Part shown: positions 1-6,138 of the stretch, one piece after another | Layout of the letters: the number at the start of each line of letters is the position of its first letter | Position numbering within the stretch: the stretch's first letter is position 1 | NCBI GenBank assembly: GCA_021812665.1 | Contig: JAKAMX010000014.1 | Coordinates: 1-15,484 of the forward strand | Direction of reading: 5' to 3' | DNA: 15,484 bases | From: a bacterium | GTDB lineage: Bacteria; Patescibacteriota; Minisyncoccia; Phycocordibacterales; UBA1550 | Made by a program: the position numbers and the translations under genes | The notes under the pieces: generated by a model | What the model was told of the DNA's origin: nothing | The model's input: the letters and a program-made list of their open reading frames with translations, nothing else | Database searches by the model: none

Positions 1-57
1 CCGATCTTATCATCATTAAATTGCATTCAACAGCCAGAAACGGTGGGTCCGCTCAAT

Positions 58-86
58 TTGACCACACCCTCAACTTTTGAGATACT
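58..86 (+). promoter_or_regulatory. Promoter of S41 protease-rplI operon
   Basis: The -35 box is TTGACC (58-63). A 17-base spacer leads to a -10 box GATACT (81-86), preceded by TG in the extended -10 position (78-79). Exactly six bases separate the -10 from the ATG at 93, so the expected transcription start falls on or beside the start codon. There is no Shine-Dalgarno sequence. This is the best two-box promoter in the window. The first 57 bases hold nothing I can identify. Confidence 0.65.
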
Positions 87-92
87 ACACAA

Positions 93-1322
93 ATGAAATC
101 GTTTCTACAGAAACTAGCCGCGGCTCCACTCATTTCTATAGGTATCATTGTCGCATTTGCGCTCGGCGTTGGCGTCGGTAGACACATTCAACCGACCCAA
201 GACTTGAACTCGCCCCCCAAAAACACTGTATCTGCCTCAAATCTCGACCTGGCACCGCTCTGGAAGACACTCGATGCGTTGAACAGCAAATTTTTGCCTA
301 CCACCGCATCGTCGTCAGTACCAAGCGATAAGGACAAAGTGTGGGGAGCGATACAAGGTCTCACTGCCTCATACAACGATCCCTACACGGTTTTCTTTCC
401 ACCCAAAGAAACAAAATCTTTTGAGGAAGAGGTCCGTGGAAACTTCGATGGCATTGGAGCAGAAATCGGTATAAAAGACAGTGTTATCACCGTCATTGCT
501 CCACTCAAAGGCACACCATCAGAGCGTGCAGGGTTGAAATCGGGAGATCAAATTCTCAAGATTGGAAAACTTTCCACTGGAGGAATGAGTGTCGATGATG
601 CAATCCATAACCTTCGAGGACAAAAAGGAACAAACGTAACCGTTACAATTAAGCGAAACGGTGATGCGCAGGATATAACAATTACACGCGACACCATTGA
701 AATTCCCACAATCGACACCAAACTTCGCGACGACGGCATATTTGTTATCTCGTTGTATTCATTTTCAGAAAATTCACCAAACCTCTTCAGGGGCGCGCTG
801 CGCGAGTTCATCCTTTCTGGCTCAGACAAACTAATCCTCGACTTACGAGGCAATCCAGGTGGCTATCTCGATGCGGCCGTTGATATGGCAAGTTACTTTT
901 TGCCAATAGGCAAAACAGTTGTTATTGAGGACAATGGGCCAAAGCTTGGCCAACAAATTGAACGAAGCAAAGGGTATGACATTTTTAACAACAACTTAAA
1001 AATGGTCGTGCTAGTTGATCAAGGTTCAGCATCAGCAGCAGAAATCCTCGCTGGAGCATTGCATGAACAGGGAATTGCAAAGTTAGTTGGCGAAACAACA
1101 TTTGGCAAGGGGTCAGTGCAGGAATTAGTTGAGATTACGCCAGACACGGCGCTCAAAGTAACAATCGCACGCTGGCTTACGCCGCTAGGACATTCAATTT
1201 CTCAAAGTGGGCTAACTCCTGATGTCGTGGTACCATTGAGCAAAAAGGACGCACAAAAGAAAAATGACGTTCAGATTGAAAAAGCAGCAGACATTTTAAA
1301 GGATCCAAATTTTAAGCGATAA
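93..1322 (+). CDS. S41 family C-terminal processing protease (CtpA/Prc-like)
   Basis: This is a membrane-anchored serine protease of 409 residues, the usual length for CtpA proteins. These enzymes cut envelope proteins from their C-termini outside the membrane, often acting on cell wall hydrolases. A hydrophobic segment at about residues 13-30 is a signal anchor. A PDZ domain lies at about 115-195, with an AGLKSGDQIL-type core. The S41 catalytic core follows at about 210-380. The nucleophile is Ser314 in GSASAAE and the general base is Lys339 in TFGKGSVQ. Their 25-residue spacing matches E. coli Prc Ser430/Lys455. The ATG at 93 is chosen because a well-formed promoter ends six bases before it. 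rplI begins four bases after the stop, so the two are probably cotranscribed. The family is certain; the substrate is unknown. Confidence 0.95.
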   Translation: MKSFLQKLAAAPLISIGIIVAFALGVGVGRHIQPTQDLNSPPKNTVSASNLDLAPLWKTLDALNSKFLPTTASSSVPSDKDKVWGAIQGLTASYNDPYTVFFPPKETKSFEEEVRGNFDGIGAEIGIKDSVITVIAPLKGTPSERAGLKSGDQILKIGKLSTGGMSVDDAIHNLRGQKGTNVTVTIKRNGDAQDITITRDTIEIPTIDTKLRDDGIFVISLYSFSENSPNLFRGALREFILSGSDKLILDLRGNPGGYLDAAVDMASYFLPIGKTVVIEDNGPKLGQQIERSKGYDIFNNNLKMVVLVDQGSASAAEILAGALHEQGIAKLVGETTFGKGSVQELVEITPDTALKVTIARWLTPLGHSISQSGLTPDVVVPLSKKDAQKKNDVQIEKAADILKDPNFKR

Positions 1323-1326
1323 AAAT

Positions 1327-1770
1327 ATGAAAATTATTTTCCTGAAAGACGTACCAAGAATTGGCAGAAAAAACGAAATCAAAGAAGTAGCTGACGGCTT
1401 TGGCCGGCACTTGATTGTTCTTGGTTCCGCGGAGCTGGCAACCTCAGGCGCAATTATTCGAACCGAGCGACGCATAGCAACCGACGCATCACAAAAGAAA
1501 ATTCACTCCGAGCTTTTATTACAAAATTTGGAAAATTTGAATGGCGTTTCGATTACTTTGTATGGAAAAGCAAATGAGAAAGGCCACCTTTTTGCAAGCA
1601 TTCATAAAGACGAGATCTTGGCCGAGCTCAAGCGTGCAACACGAATAGACATGCACCCCGACTATCTTGTTCTTGATCATCCAATCAAAACGTTGGGGTC
1701 CCATGAAGTTCCTGTGGTTGCAGAAAACGTACAGGCAACATTTACCGTTGTCGTAGAGAATAATCAGTAG
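1327..1770 (+). CDS. rplI: 50S ribosomal protein L9
   Basis: Ribosomal protein bL9 binds 23S rRNA and extends from the large subunit near the L1 stalk; it helps hold reading frame. The 147-residue length is standard. The N-terminal domain starts MKIIFLKDVPRIGRKNEI and matches the usual MKVILLEDVxxLGKKGD pattern. The DGYARNxLIP segment is diverged here to DGFGRHLIVL. A linker helix lies at about 45-75 and a C-terminal domain at about 76-147. The gene starts four bases after the protease stop, with no Shine-Dalgarno sequence, so it is probably translated as the second gene of that operon. A strong terminator follows. Some CPR lineages lack L9, so its presence is a useful lineage marker. Confidence 0.93.
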   Translation: MKIIFLKDVPRIGRKNEIKEVADGFGRHLIVLGSAELATSGAIIRTERRIATDASQKKIHSELLLQNLENLNGVSITLYGKANEKGHLFASIHKDEILAELKRATRIDMHPDYLVLDHPIKTLGSHEVPVVAENVQATFTVVVENNQ

Positions 1771-1792
1771 GGTTGAAAACACTCTGAGCAAC

Positions 1793-1824
1793 AAAAAACC
1801 GCCTCTGGCATCAGGCGGTTTTTT
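1793..1824. terminator. Bidirectional intrinsic terminator between rplI and rpmA
   Basis: A perfect 12-bp inverted repeat, AAAAAACCGCCT (1793-1804) and AGGCGGTTTTTT (1813-1824), encloses an 8-base loop. The A-tract and T-tract at the two ends give a U-run on either strand, so the element can end transcription of rplI from the left and of rpmA from the right. The convergent gene order fits this use. Confidence 0.93.
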
Positions 1825-1835
1825 CTTTTGAATTA

Positions 1836-2114
1836 TTACTTTGCTTTTACGTTTGCAACCTTGAGTCGCTTAACTGTGCCGTCGTAATTTCCTTTGCGCT
1901 TTTCGCTAAATGAAACCGTTCCTGCTTTGAGAGCAAAAAGTGTGTGATCGCGACCGATAGCCACGTTTTCACCGGCAAGAATCTTGGTTCCACGCTGACG
2001 TACAATGATAGAGCCAGCTTTTGCTGTCTCGCCGTCGTAAAGCTTGGTTCCGAGATATTTTGCCTTGGAATCTGTTAGGTTTTTTGCGGATCCGCCCGCT
2101 AGTCGATGTGCCAT
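1836..2114 (-). CDS. rpmA: 50S ribosomal protein L27
   Basis: Ribosomal protein bL27 sits at the peptidyl transferase centre, and its N-terminal tail reaches toward the tRNA acceptor ends. The protein has 92 residues. It begins MAHRLAGGSAKN, so there is no N-terminal extension to be clipped as in Firmicutes. The core RQRGTKILAGENVAIGRD followed by HTLFALKAG is diagnostic of the family. It is transcribed alone on the minus strand. rplU (L21), its usual neighbour, is not beside it in this window. Upstream on the minus strand is TATACA, about 13 bases before the ATG, overlapping the -10 of the divergent plus-strand gene. No Shine-Dalgarno sequence is visible. Confidence 0.96.
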   Translation of the reverse strand: MAHRLAGGSAKNLTDSKAKYLGTKLYDGETAKAGSIIVRQRGTKILAGENVAIGRDHTLFALKAGTVSFSEKRKGNYDGTVKRLKVANVKAK

Positions 2115-2129
2115 AGTGTTTTATTTATG

Positions 2130-2135
2130 TATAAT
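2130..2135 (+). promoter_or_regulatory. Candidate -10 element, shared rpmA/membrane protein divergent region
   Basis: TATAAT at 2130-2135 reads toward the gene at 2157, leaving a leader of roughly 15 bases. The opposite strand of the same stretch reads ATTATACAT, which offers a -10 for rpmA. No convincing -35 box is present on either strand. Because the two candidate -10 boxes overlap, the two transcripts may compete for polymerase. Confidence 0.4.
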
Positions 2136-2156
2136 TGATCCGTTAATACAGTACCG

Positions 2157-2585
2157 ATGAGTATAAAAGATTTCTCCAAAAAAATCAAGGATTTCGCCCA
2201 TTTTGAGGGTATTTCCGTCCACACCTTGCCAGACGACCTATTTCTGGGGGTTATTATCGTCCTGGTCGCCATAGGCGCCTTTGGGCTCGGCAGAATCTCC
2301 AAAATTGAAGGGGCAAAACAGCCAATCCGGATCATAAATGAGCCCGCGCAAGAGCTTGAAGCCCCCGTAATTCAAGCGCCCAAATCAGGAGACCTTGGGA
2401 GTGGTGCCCAAAGTAGTATACCGAGCGCAGAGAGCCTCGTAGCTTCGAAATCAGGCACAAAATATTACTATTCTTGGTGCAGTGGCGCTCAAAAAATCTC
2501 TGCCGCAAATCGCATTTATTTCTCAACAAAAGAGGAGGCGCTCGCGAGGGGATACACTCCTTCAACTACCTGCAAAGGTCTTTAG
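2157..2585 (+). CDS. Membrane-anchored protein with C-terminal Ada-like two-Cys domain
   Basis: This is a 142-residue protein of unknown function. Residues 1-26 are polar and probably cytoplasmic. A single membrane segment lies at about 27-46. A Pro/Ala/Ser-rich linker follows at about 55-98. The C-terminal module, about 100-142, contains YYYSWCSGAQKI, NRIYFSTKEEA, then RGYTPSTTCKGL. This pattern resembles the metal-binding module of Ada (aromatic, Cys, IxxxN, xF, EAxxxGY, xxC), but only two Cys remain (C108 and C139) where Ada uses four. From memory, such tails recur in Parcubacteria proteins. A cell-surface binding role is possible but unproven. The start is an ATG about 22 bases after TATAAT, with no Shine-Dalgarno sequence. 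Confidence 0.8.
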   Translation: MSIKDFSKKIKDFAHFEGISVHTLPDDLFLGVIIVLVAIGAFGLGRISKIEGAKQPIRIINEPAQELEAPVIQAPKSGDLGSGAQSSIPSAESLVASKSGTKYYYSWCSGAQKISAANRIYFSTKEEALARGYTPSTTCKGL

Positions 2586-2610
2586 ATAGAATTACTGACT
2601 ATGTTACAAT
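2581..2610 (+). promoter_or_regulatory. Promoter of DnaQ-like exonuclease
   Basis: The -10 is TACAAT (2605-2610) with an extended TG at 2602-2603. A weak -35-like TTTAGA (2581-2586) lies 18 bases upstream. Seven bases separate the -10 from the ATG at 2618, so a leaderless mRNA is predicted. Confidence 0.6.
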
Positions 2611-2617
2611 AGAAAAT

Positions 2618-3205
2618 ATGATAGTCGCAGACATAGAAGCATCGGGGCTCGATCCACGTAAACATTCACTATTATCGATCGGTGCGATCGAACTCGAGCA
2701 CCCTGAGCGTCAGTTCTATGGCGAATGCCACGTATGGGATGGTGCAGGCATAATGCCTGACGCTCTTGAAGTAAATGGTTTTTCTGAGGCCGAGTGTCAT
2801 GACACCAAAAAACATTCACTTGTTGATCTTATGAATGATTTTTATCATTGGGTTGAACAATGTGGAGACAAAACTCTTGCCGGTCAAAATGTTTCTTTTG
2901 ATCGCGATTTTCTCAATGACTCTTTTTCTCGAGCGGGCATGAGCTGGCATTTTTCATATCGCACTCTTGATCTGCATTCAATGGCATATATGGATGCGAC
3001 GAAACGCGGACTACCAATTCCTCACAAAAATGATCGATCAGATTTTAATCTCGATTCAATCCTGGACTATGTTGGTCTTCCGCCTGAACCCAAACCCCAT
3101 ATCGGCATAAACGGCGCTAAATATGAAGCAGAATGTTTTTCTCGGTTGCTCTATGGCAAAAATTTATTACCTGAATTTGCTCAGTATCCGATTATCCGTT
3201 CATAG
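2618..3205 (+). CDS. DnaQ-fold 3'-5' exonuclease-like protein
   Basis: A 195-residue protein with the RNase T/DnaQ exonuclease fold. ExoI is D5-x-E7 in MIVADIEASGLD. ExoII is D95 in GQNVSFDRDFL. ExoIII has His161 in KPHIGINGAKYE. In a classic DEDDh enzyme an Asp follows that His by five residues; here Gly166 stands there, with Glu170 and Glu172 nearby. The enzyme may use a displaced acidic residue or be weakened. The reading frame runs open further upstream to 2474, but that stretch overlaps the preceding gene in another frame. The ATG at 2618 sits seven bases after a good -10 and begins right at the fold's first strand, so I use it. The substrate is unknown; proofreading, repair or RNA trimming are all possible. 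Confidence 0.87.
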   Translation: MIVADIEASGLDPRKHSLLSIGAIELEHPERQFYGECHVWDGAGIMPDALEVNGFSEAECHDTKKHSLVDLMNDFYHWVEQCGDKTLAGQNVSFDRDFLNDSFSRAGMSWHFSYRTLDLHSMAYMDATKRGLPIPHKNDRSDFNLDSILDYVGLPPEPKPHIGINGAKYEAECFSRLLYGKNLLPEFAQYPIIRS

Positions 3206-3207
3206 GA

Positions 3208-3213
3208 TATAAT
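3208..3213 (+). promoter_or_regulatory. -10 element of DUF5666-like gene
   Basis: A consensus TATAAT lies immediately after the exonuclease stop codon, exactly six bases before the ATG at 3220. There is no Shine-Dalgarno sequence and no clear -35. The mRNA should be leaderless. Confidence 0.6.
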
Positions 3214-3219
3214 GCACTA

Positions 3220-4077
3220 ATGAAAAAATTATCTATTGCAATACTGGGTCTTGCAGCGTTTTTGGGCACAACTGCTCATGCCGCCGAGATCAACGTTACT
3301 AAAACAGGCACGGCTACGATTTCAGGAGCAAAAGTAATGCAAATTGTCGGCAATACTTTTTTTACCCGTTTGTACTGGGGAGATTCGTTTGCACGCTTTA
3401 CTGTGCGTGCAAACACTGATACCAAATTTTTTCGCGCCACCGGCGAAGCAACAACGATCGCAGAAATAAGTGAGGGCGACATCCTTGATGCCACCGGCAT
3501 ACTTGAACCACAAAGCAGTTCGCTCACCATGAACGCTGCGACAATTAAAAATTCATCCGTACTGAAGGAGCAGGCTGCCCTTTCAGGAACTGTTATCAGT
3601 GTTGACACCTCTGACGCGCGACAATTTCTGTTGAGCAGCAAAGATCGCGGTGTTGTCATGGTAAATACTGCAAGCACAACACAATTCATAAAAGGCTCTC
3701 GCGCCATTGACCTTGATCATGTTCGCGCCGGCGATCGCATCACAAAAGTTATCGGCGATTACGACCTTGCTGCAAAAAAAATTGCTGCCCGAACAGTGCT
3801 GGTATATATAGACTCAAATATATTTAAACCTAGAAATTTTACAGGAAAACTCGTTGAAGCACCTTCTTCTCCAGATGCGACCATCCTAAAGATCACAATC
3901 AATAAAACAACCTACACAGTAAACTTAGATCCCAAAGTGCTTATACTTAACAACAAGAAAAATCCGACAACTCTCCAGCGATTTGTGATCGGGGACACCA
4001 TTCGATTTTATGGTGCAATTCGCGAGGTTGATGACCCGATAATCGACGCTGAAGTTGTTCGAAATCTCAACCTCTAA
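3220..4077 (+). CDS. Secreted protein with three DUF5666-like repeats
   Basis: A 285-residue exported protein. A signal peptide covers residues 1-21: a KK start, a hydrophobic core, and a likely cut after the TAHA tetrapeptide. The mature part is built from about three tandem beta-rich units of 75-90 residues (about 25-108, 115-190 and 203-285). Each runs from a G-T/K-hydrophobic opening strand, through a central T-x-F or T-x-V strand, to a GD-I/R-I/F turn (EGDILDATG, AGDRITKVIG, IGDTIRFYG) and a closing A-x-x-V/I strand. This layout matches DUF5666 and other OB-like repeats frequent in CPR secreted proteins. No catalytic motif is visible. It probably sits outside the membrane or on the cell surface. 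The role is unknown. Confidence 0.83.
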   Translation: MKKLSIAILGLAAFLGTTAHAAEINVTKTGTATISGAKVMQIVGNTFFTRLYWGDSFARFTVRANTDTKFFRATGEATTIAEISEGDILDATGILEPQSSSLTMNAATIKNSSVLKEQAALSGTVISVDTSDARQFLLSSKDRGVVMVNTASTTQFIKGSRAIDLDHVRAGDRITKVIGDYDLAAKKIAARTVLVYIDSNIFKPRNFTGKLVEAPSSPDATILKITINKTTYTVNLDPKVLILNNKKNPTTLQRFVIGDTIRFYGAIREVDDPIIDAEVVRNLNL

Positions 4078-4092
4078 AATCGCAGGTTGGCG

Positions 4093-4101
4093 TGCTACTA
4101 T
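4093..4101 (+). promoter_or_regulatory. Extended -10 promoter of MutY-like gene
   Basis: TGC-TACTAT (4093-4101) is an extended -10 ending six bases before the ATG at 4108. No -35 box or Shine-Dalgarno sequence is seen, which is typical of extended -10 promoters. Confidence 0.6.
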
Positions 4102-4107
4102 TGCGAA

Positions 4108-4938
4108 ATGGCAGACAAATCGCCCAAGTTACGAGGAACGCAAATTGAAGCTTTCAGAGCTCAAATTTGGGCCTTCTATGGGCATTCTGGGCGGAAATTG
4201 CCTTGGCGAAACACTCGAAATCCCTACAAAGTCCTTGTTTCCGAGGTAATGCTTCAGCAAACCCAAGTTGCCCGCGTTTTAGAAAAATACGTCGAGTTTT
4301 TAAGAAAATTCCCCACAGTGATCAGCTTGACGAATGCTCCGCTTTCTGATGTTCTTCGAGTGTGGCAGGGGATGGGGTACAACAGGCGCGCGCGATACCT
4401 CCATGACACTGCTCGCAAGATCGTGAGCGAACACGGTGGCCGCATACCTAAAACACAAACAGAATTAGTCGCCTTGCCAGGAATCGGACCCTATACCGCT
4501 CGCGCAATTCTTGCATTTGCATACAACGAGCCACACGCGTTTATTGAAACAAATATTCGTCGAGTTTTCATTTATAACTTTTTTAAAAATAAGAAAAACA
4601 TAAGTGACAAAGAAATTTTTCCGCTCATTGAGCAAACACTCGATAAAGAAAATCCGCGCGAATGGTATTACGCGCTTATGGACTACGGTTCACACCTTCC
4701 TAAAATCGTACGCTCGAATCCTAACAAAAAAAGTAAACATTATTTACGACAAAAAGCGTTCGAGGGATCATTACGAGAGCTGCGCGGAAAGATAATTCGC
4801 GAACTCGCCAGGAAATCCTTGACCTTTGCTCAACTTTATAGGATTTGTGGCAATGACAACCGAACCAAGGATACACTTTCTGCACTGCTTAAAGAAGGTT
4901 TGATCAAGCAACACAAAACCAGATTCGAGCTTGCGTAG
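4108..4938 (+). CDS. mutY: MutY-like adenine DNA glycosylase, cluster-less, lacking the NUDIX-like domain
   Basis: A HhH-GPD base excision glycosylase of 276 residues; E. coli MutY has about 350. MutY removes A mispaired with 8-oxoG. Visible MutY traits are LPWRNTRNPYKVLVSEVMLQQTQV with catalytic Glu46, WQGMGYNRRAR, and the hairpin LPGIGPYTARAI (about 123-134). Three departures are clear. The catalytic Asp of the L-D-G-N-V motif is Glu147 in FIETNIRRV. The four Fe-S cysteines are absent; the only Cys is C247. The NUDIX-like 8-oxoG domain is missing, replaced by about 50 residues (227-276) resembling a winged helix. An upstream TTG at 4087 is in frame, but the ATG six bases after an extended -10 is preferred. 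Specificity for A:8-oxoG is inferred from family membership only. Confidence 0.88.
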   Translation: MADKSPKLRGTQIEAFRAQIWAFYGHSGRKLPWRNTRNPYKVLVSEVMLQQTQVARVLEKYVEFLRKFPTVISLTNAPLSDVLRVWQGMGYNRRARYLHDTARKIVSEHGGRIPKTQTELVALPGIGPYTARAILAFAYNEPHAFIETNIRRVFIYNFFKNKKNISDKEIFPLIEQTLDKENPREWYYALMDYGSHLPKIVRSNPNKKSKHYLRQKAFEGSLRELRGKIIRELARKSLTFAQLYRICGNDNRTKDTLSALLKEGLIKQHKTRFELA

Positions 4939-4974
4939 TTTTTAATATGGGGGTAGGGTATGTACAGAACTTTT

Positions 4975-4982
4975 AAGGAGGT
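4975..4982 (+). promoter_or_regulatory. Strong Shine-Dalgarno site of the 147-residue orphan gene
   Basis: AAGGAGGT lies five bases before the ATG at 4988. It stands out because nearly all neighbouring genes have no Shine-Dalgarno sequence. The site fixes the start codon and implies a real 5' leader on this mRNA. Promoter boxes in the short gap after mutY are not clear. Confidence 0.8.
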
Positions 4983-4987
4983 TTGCG

Positions 4988-5431
4988 ATGGTGTCACGAA
5001 TTGGACCGATCGACCCGCTTCATCCGTACGGAAAGGCCAACCTGGGGAATAGTGCAAATAGCGATTTGCCGGGTGGCACGCTCATCTGTGACATCGTAGG
5101 TGTTAGTGCGCCCTTTGGGTGCAGAACGATCAGAGAAATGAGCAACGTATTGCGCGAACAGGGCTATGTGCTGCTCGGTGGTGAGTTCCTCTACAAACTA
5201 CTGGCGAAGAACTGCGTTAAGCGTACGCCGCTCTGGAAGGACCTGATCTCTTCTGGCTGCAATTGTGCAGTCTTTGCTGGTGTCATTCCCAATTTCGATG
5301 AATCAGGGATGAATACCGTCATTTTTGCGCTTGGTCGGAAAGACGACACCCCAACAACGATACGCCTTTCGCCAGACGAGCCCCTCCCAGTACAAACCAA
5401 ATATTTATTTGCAGTGCGTAAAAAGCACTAG
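4988..5431 (+). CDS. Uncharacterised 147-residue soluble protein
   Basis: I do not recognise this protein. It has no signal peptide or membrane segment, so it should be cytoplasmic. It opens with a Gly/Pro/Asn-rich stretch (1-30), followed by a mixed alpha/beta region with C34, C45, C76, C91 and C93 (the last two as GCNCAVFAG). A DESGMNTVIFALG segment and a polar tail ending in RKKH follow. Coding evidence is good: a perfect Shine-Dalgarno sequence, an open frame, and a terminator close behind. Base composition is unlike the neighbours: sampled 60-base stretches are about 52-55% GC, with frequent CTG and GGC/GGT codons, against A/T-ending codons in mutY and nth. With its own ribosome site and terminator it looks like a self-contained unit between two repair genes, possibly acquired. 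Confidence 0.78.
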   Translation: MVSRIGPIDPLHPYGKANLGNSANSDLPGGTLICDIVGVSAPFGCRTIREMSNVLREQGYVLLGGEFLYKLLAKNCVKRTPLWKDLISSGCNCAVFAGVIPNFDESGMNTVIFALGRKDDTPTTIRLSPDEPLPVQTKYLFAVRKKH

Positions 5432-5440
5432 CGCATTTCA

Positions 5441-5467
5441 AGAGCGCCCCAACACGGGCGCTTTTTT
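5441..5467 (+). terminator. Intrinsic terminator after the 147-residue orphan gene
   Basis: AGCGCCC (5443-5449) pairs with GGGCGCT (5456-5462) across a six-base loop, with extra A-T pairs at the base, and T6 follows (5462-5467). It lies ten bases after the orphan gene stop and overlaps the space upstream of the nth promoter. Confidence 0.9.
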
Positions 5468-5468
5468 G

Positions 5469-5477
5469 TGCTACGAT
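5469..5477 (+). promoter_or_regulatory. Extended -10 promoter of nth
   Basis: TGC-TACGAT (5469-5477) ends six bases before the ATG at 5484. It directly follows the T-run of the upstream terminator, so a normal -35 region would fall inside the hairpin. No Shine-Dalgarno sequence is present. Confidence 0.55.
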
Positions 5478-5483
5478 TGAGGT

Positions 5484-6119
5484 ATGTATTCAGTTGCGCA
5501 AAATAAAACGAGGGTGAAAAAAATGCTCCCCATCCTTGAGAAGTTGTACCCAAATCCACACTGTGCACTTCACTATAAAAAACCATTTGAACTGCTGGCT
5601 GCAGTGATCTTGTCAGCACAATGCACTGATAAAAAAGTTAACCAGATTACACCGCAACTTTTCAAAAAATATCCGACTATCGATGCATATGCGCACGCGA
5701 ATCCGCGCGAATTCGAATCCGATATTTACTCAACTGGATTTTATAAAGCAAAGACAAAAAATATTCTTGCCGCCGCAAAATTTATATTAAAAGAATTTAA
5801 AGGAAAACTACCAAAAACGATTGCTGAAATGATCACCATTCCTGGAGTAGGGAGAAAGACGGCAAATGTAGTTTTGGGTGAGCTGTATGGGATTTCCGAG
5901 GGTATTACGGTGGACACCCACGTAATACGGCTCGCACGACTTCTCGGTCTGACCAACTATTCTGATGCCGTTAAAATTGAGCGTGACCTGATGCTTGTGG
6001 TGCCCCCAAAAGACTGGATTCGCTTTGCTCACTCACTTGTTCTTTATGGTCGTGAGTACTGTCCCGCCACAAAGCACGATCATTCAAAATGTCCGCTTAA
6101 CAAATATTACACGCGGTAA
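5484..6119 (+). CDS. nth: Endonuclease III with a non-canonical Fe-S ligand set
   Basis: A DNA glycosylase/AP lyase of 211 residues, the standard length, that removes oxidised pyrimidines. The catalytic Lys125 lies in the helix-hairpin-helix IPGVGRKTANVVLGEL, and the catalytic Asp144 in ITVDTHVIRLARLLGL. The early LSAQCTDKKVN motif (about 43-53) is typical of Nth. At the C-terminus the canonical C-x6-C-x2-C-x5-C cluster loop reads C193-x6-H200-x2-C203-x5-Y209, so two of four ligands are changed to His and Tyr while the spacing is kept. Cluster binding may be altered or lost; family identity and active site are secure. It is adjacent to the MutY-like gene apart from the orphan insert, which makes this a small base excision repair block. 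Confidence 0.95.
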   Translation: MYSVAQNKTRVKKMLPILEKLYPNPHCALHYKKPFELLAAVILSAQCTDKKVNQITPQLFKKYPTIDAYAHANPREFESDIYSTGFYKAKTKNILAAAKFILKEFKGKLPKTIAEMITIPGVGRKTANVVLGELYGISEGITVDTHVIRLARLLGLTNYSDAVKIERDLMLVVPPKDWIRFAHSLVLYGREYCPATKHDHSKCPLNKYYTR

Positions 6120-6123
6120 ATTA

Positions 6124-6132
6124 TGGTATAAT
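6124..6132 (+). promoter_or_regulatory. Extended -10 promoter of PEBP-MFS operon
   Basis: TGG-TATAAT (6124-6132) begins five bases after the nth stop and ends six bases before the ATG at 6139. There is no clear -35 and no Shine-Dalgarno sequence. Confidence 0.63.
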
Positions 6133-6138
6133 TCGTGT

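Noticed and set aside
1..57. Possible start of a divergent minus-strand gene at the left edge (ATGATG on the minus strand)
   Set aside because: Only a few codons are in the window and no -10 at the usual distance is clear, so it cannot be supported.
2474..2617. Upstream extension of the exonuclease reading frame
   Set aside because: It lies inside the preceding gene in a different frame and encodes low-similarity basic residues. The DnaQ fold begins at the ATG at 2618, which has a promoter at the right distance.
3276..3707. 143-codon minus-strand frame within the DUF5666-like gene
   Set aside because: It is a shadow of the plus-strand gene, which has a signal peptide, repeats and a promoter.
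5995..6138. Upstream extension of the PEBP frame into nth
   Set aside because: It overlaps the conserved nth C-terminus. The signal peptide starts at 6139 behind TATAAT.
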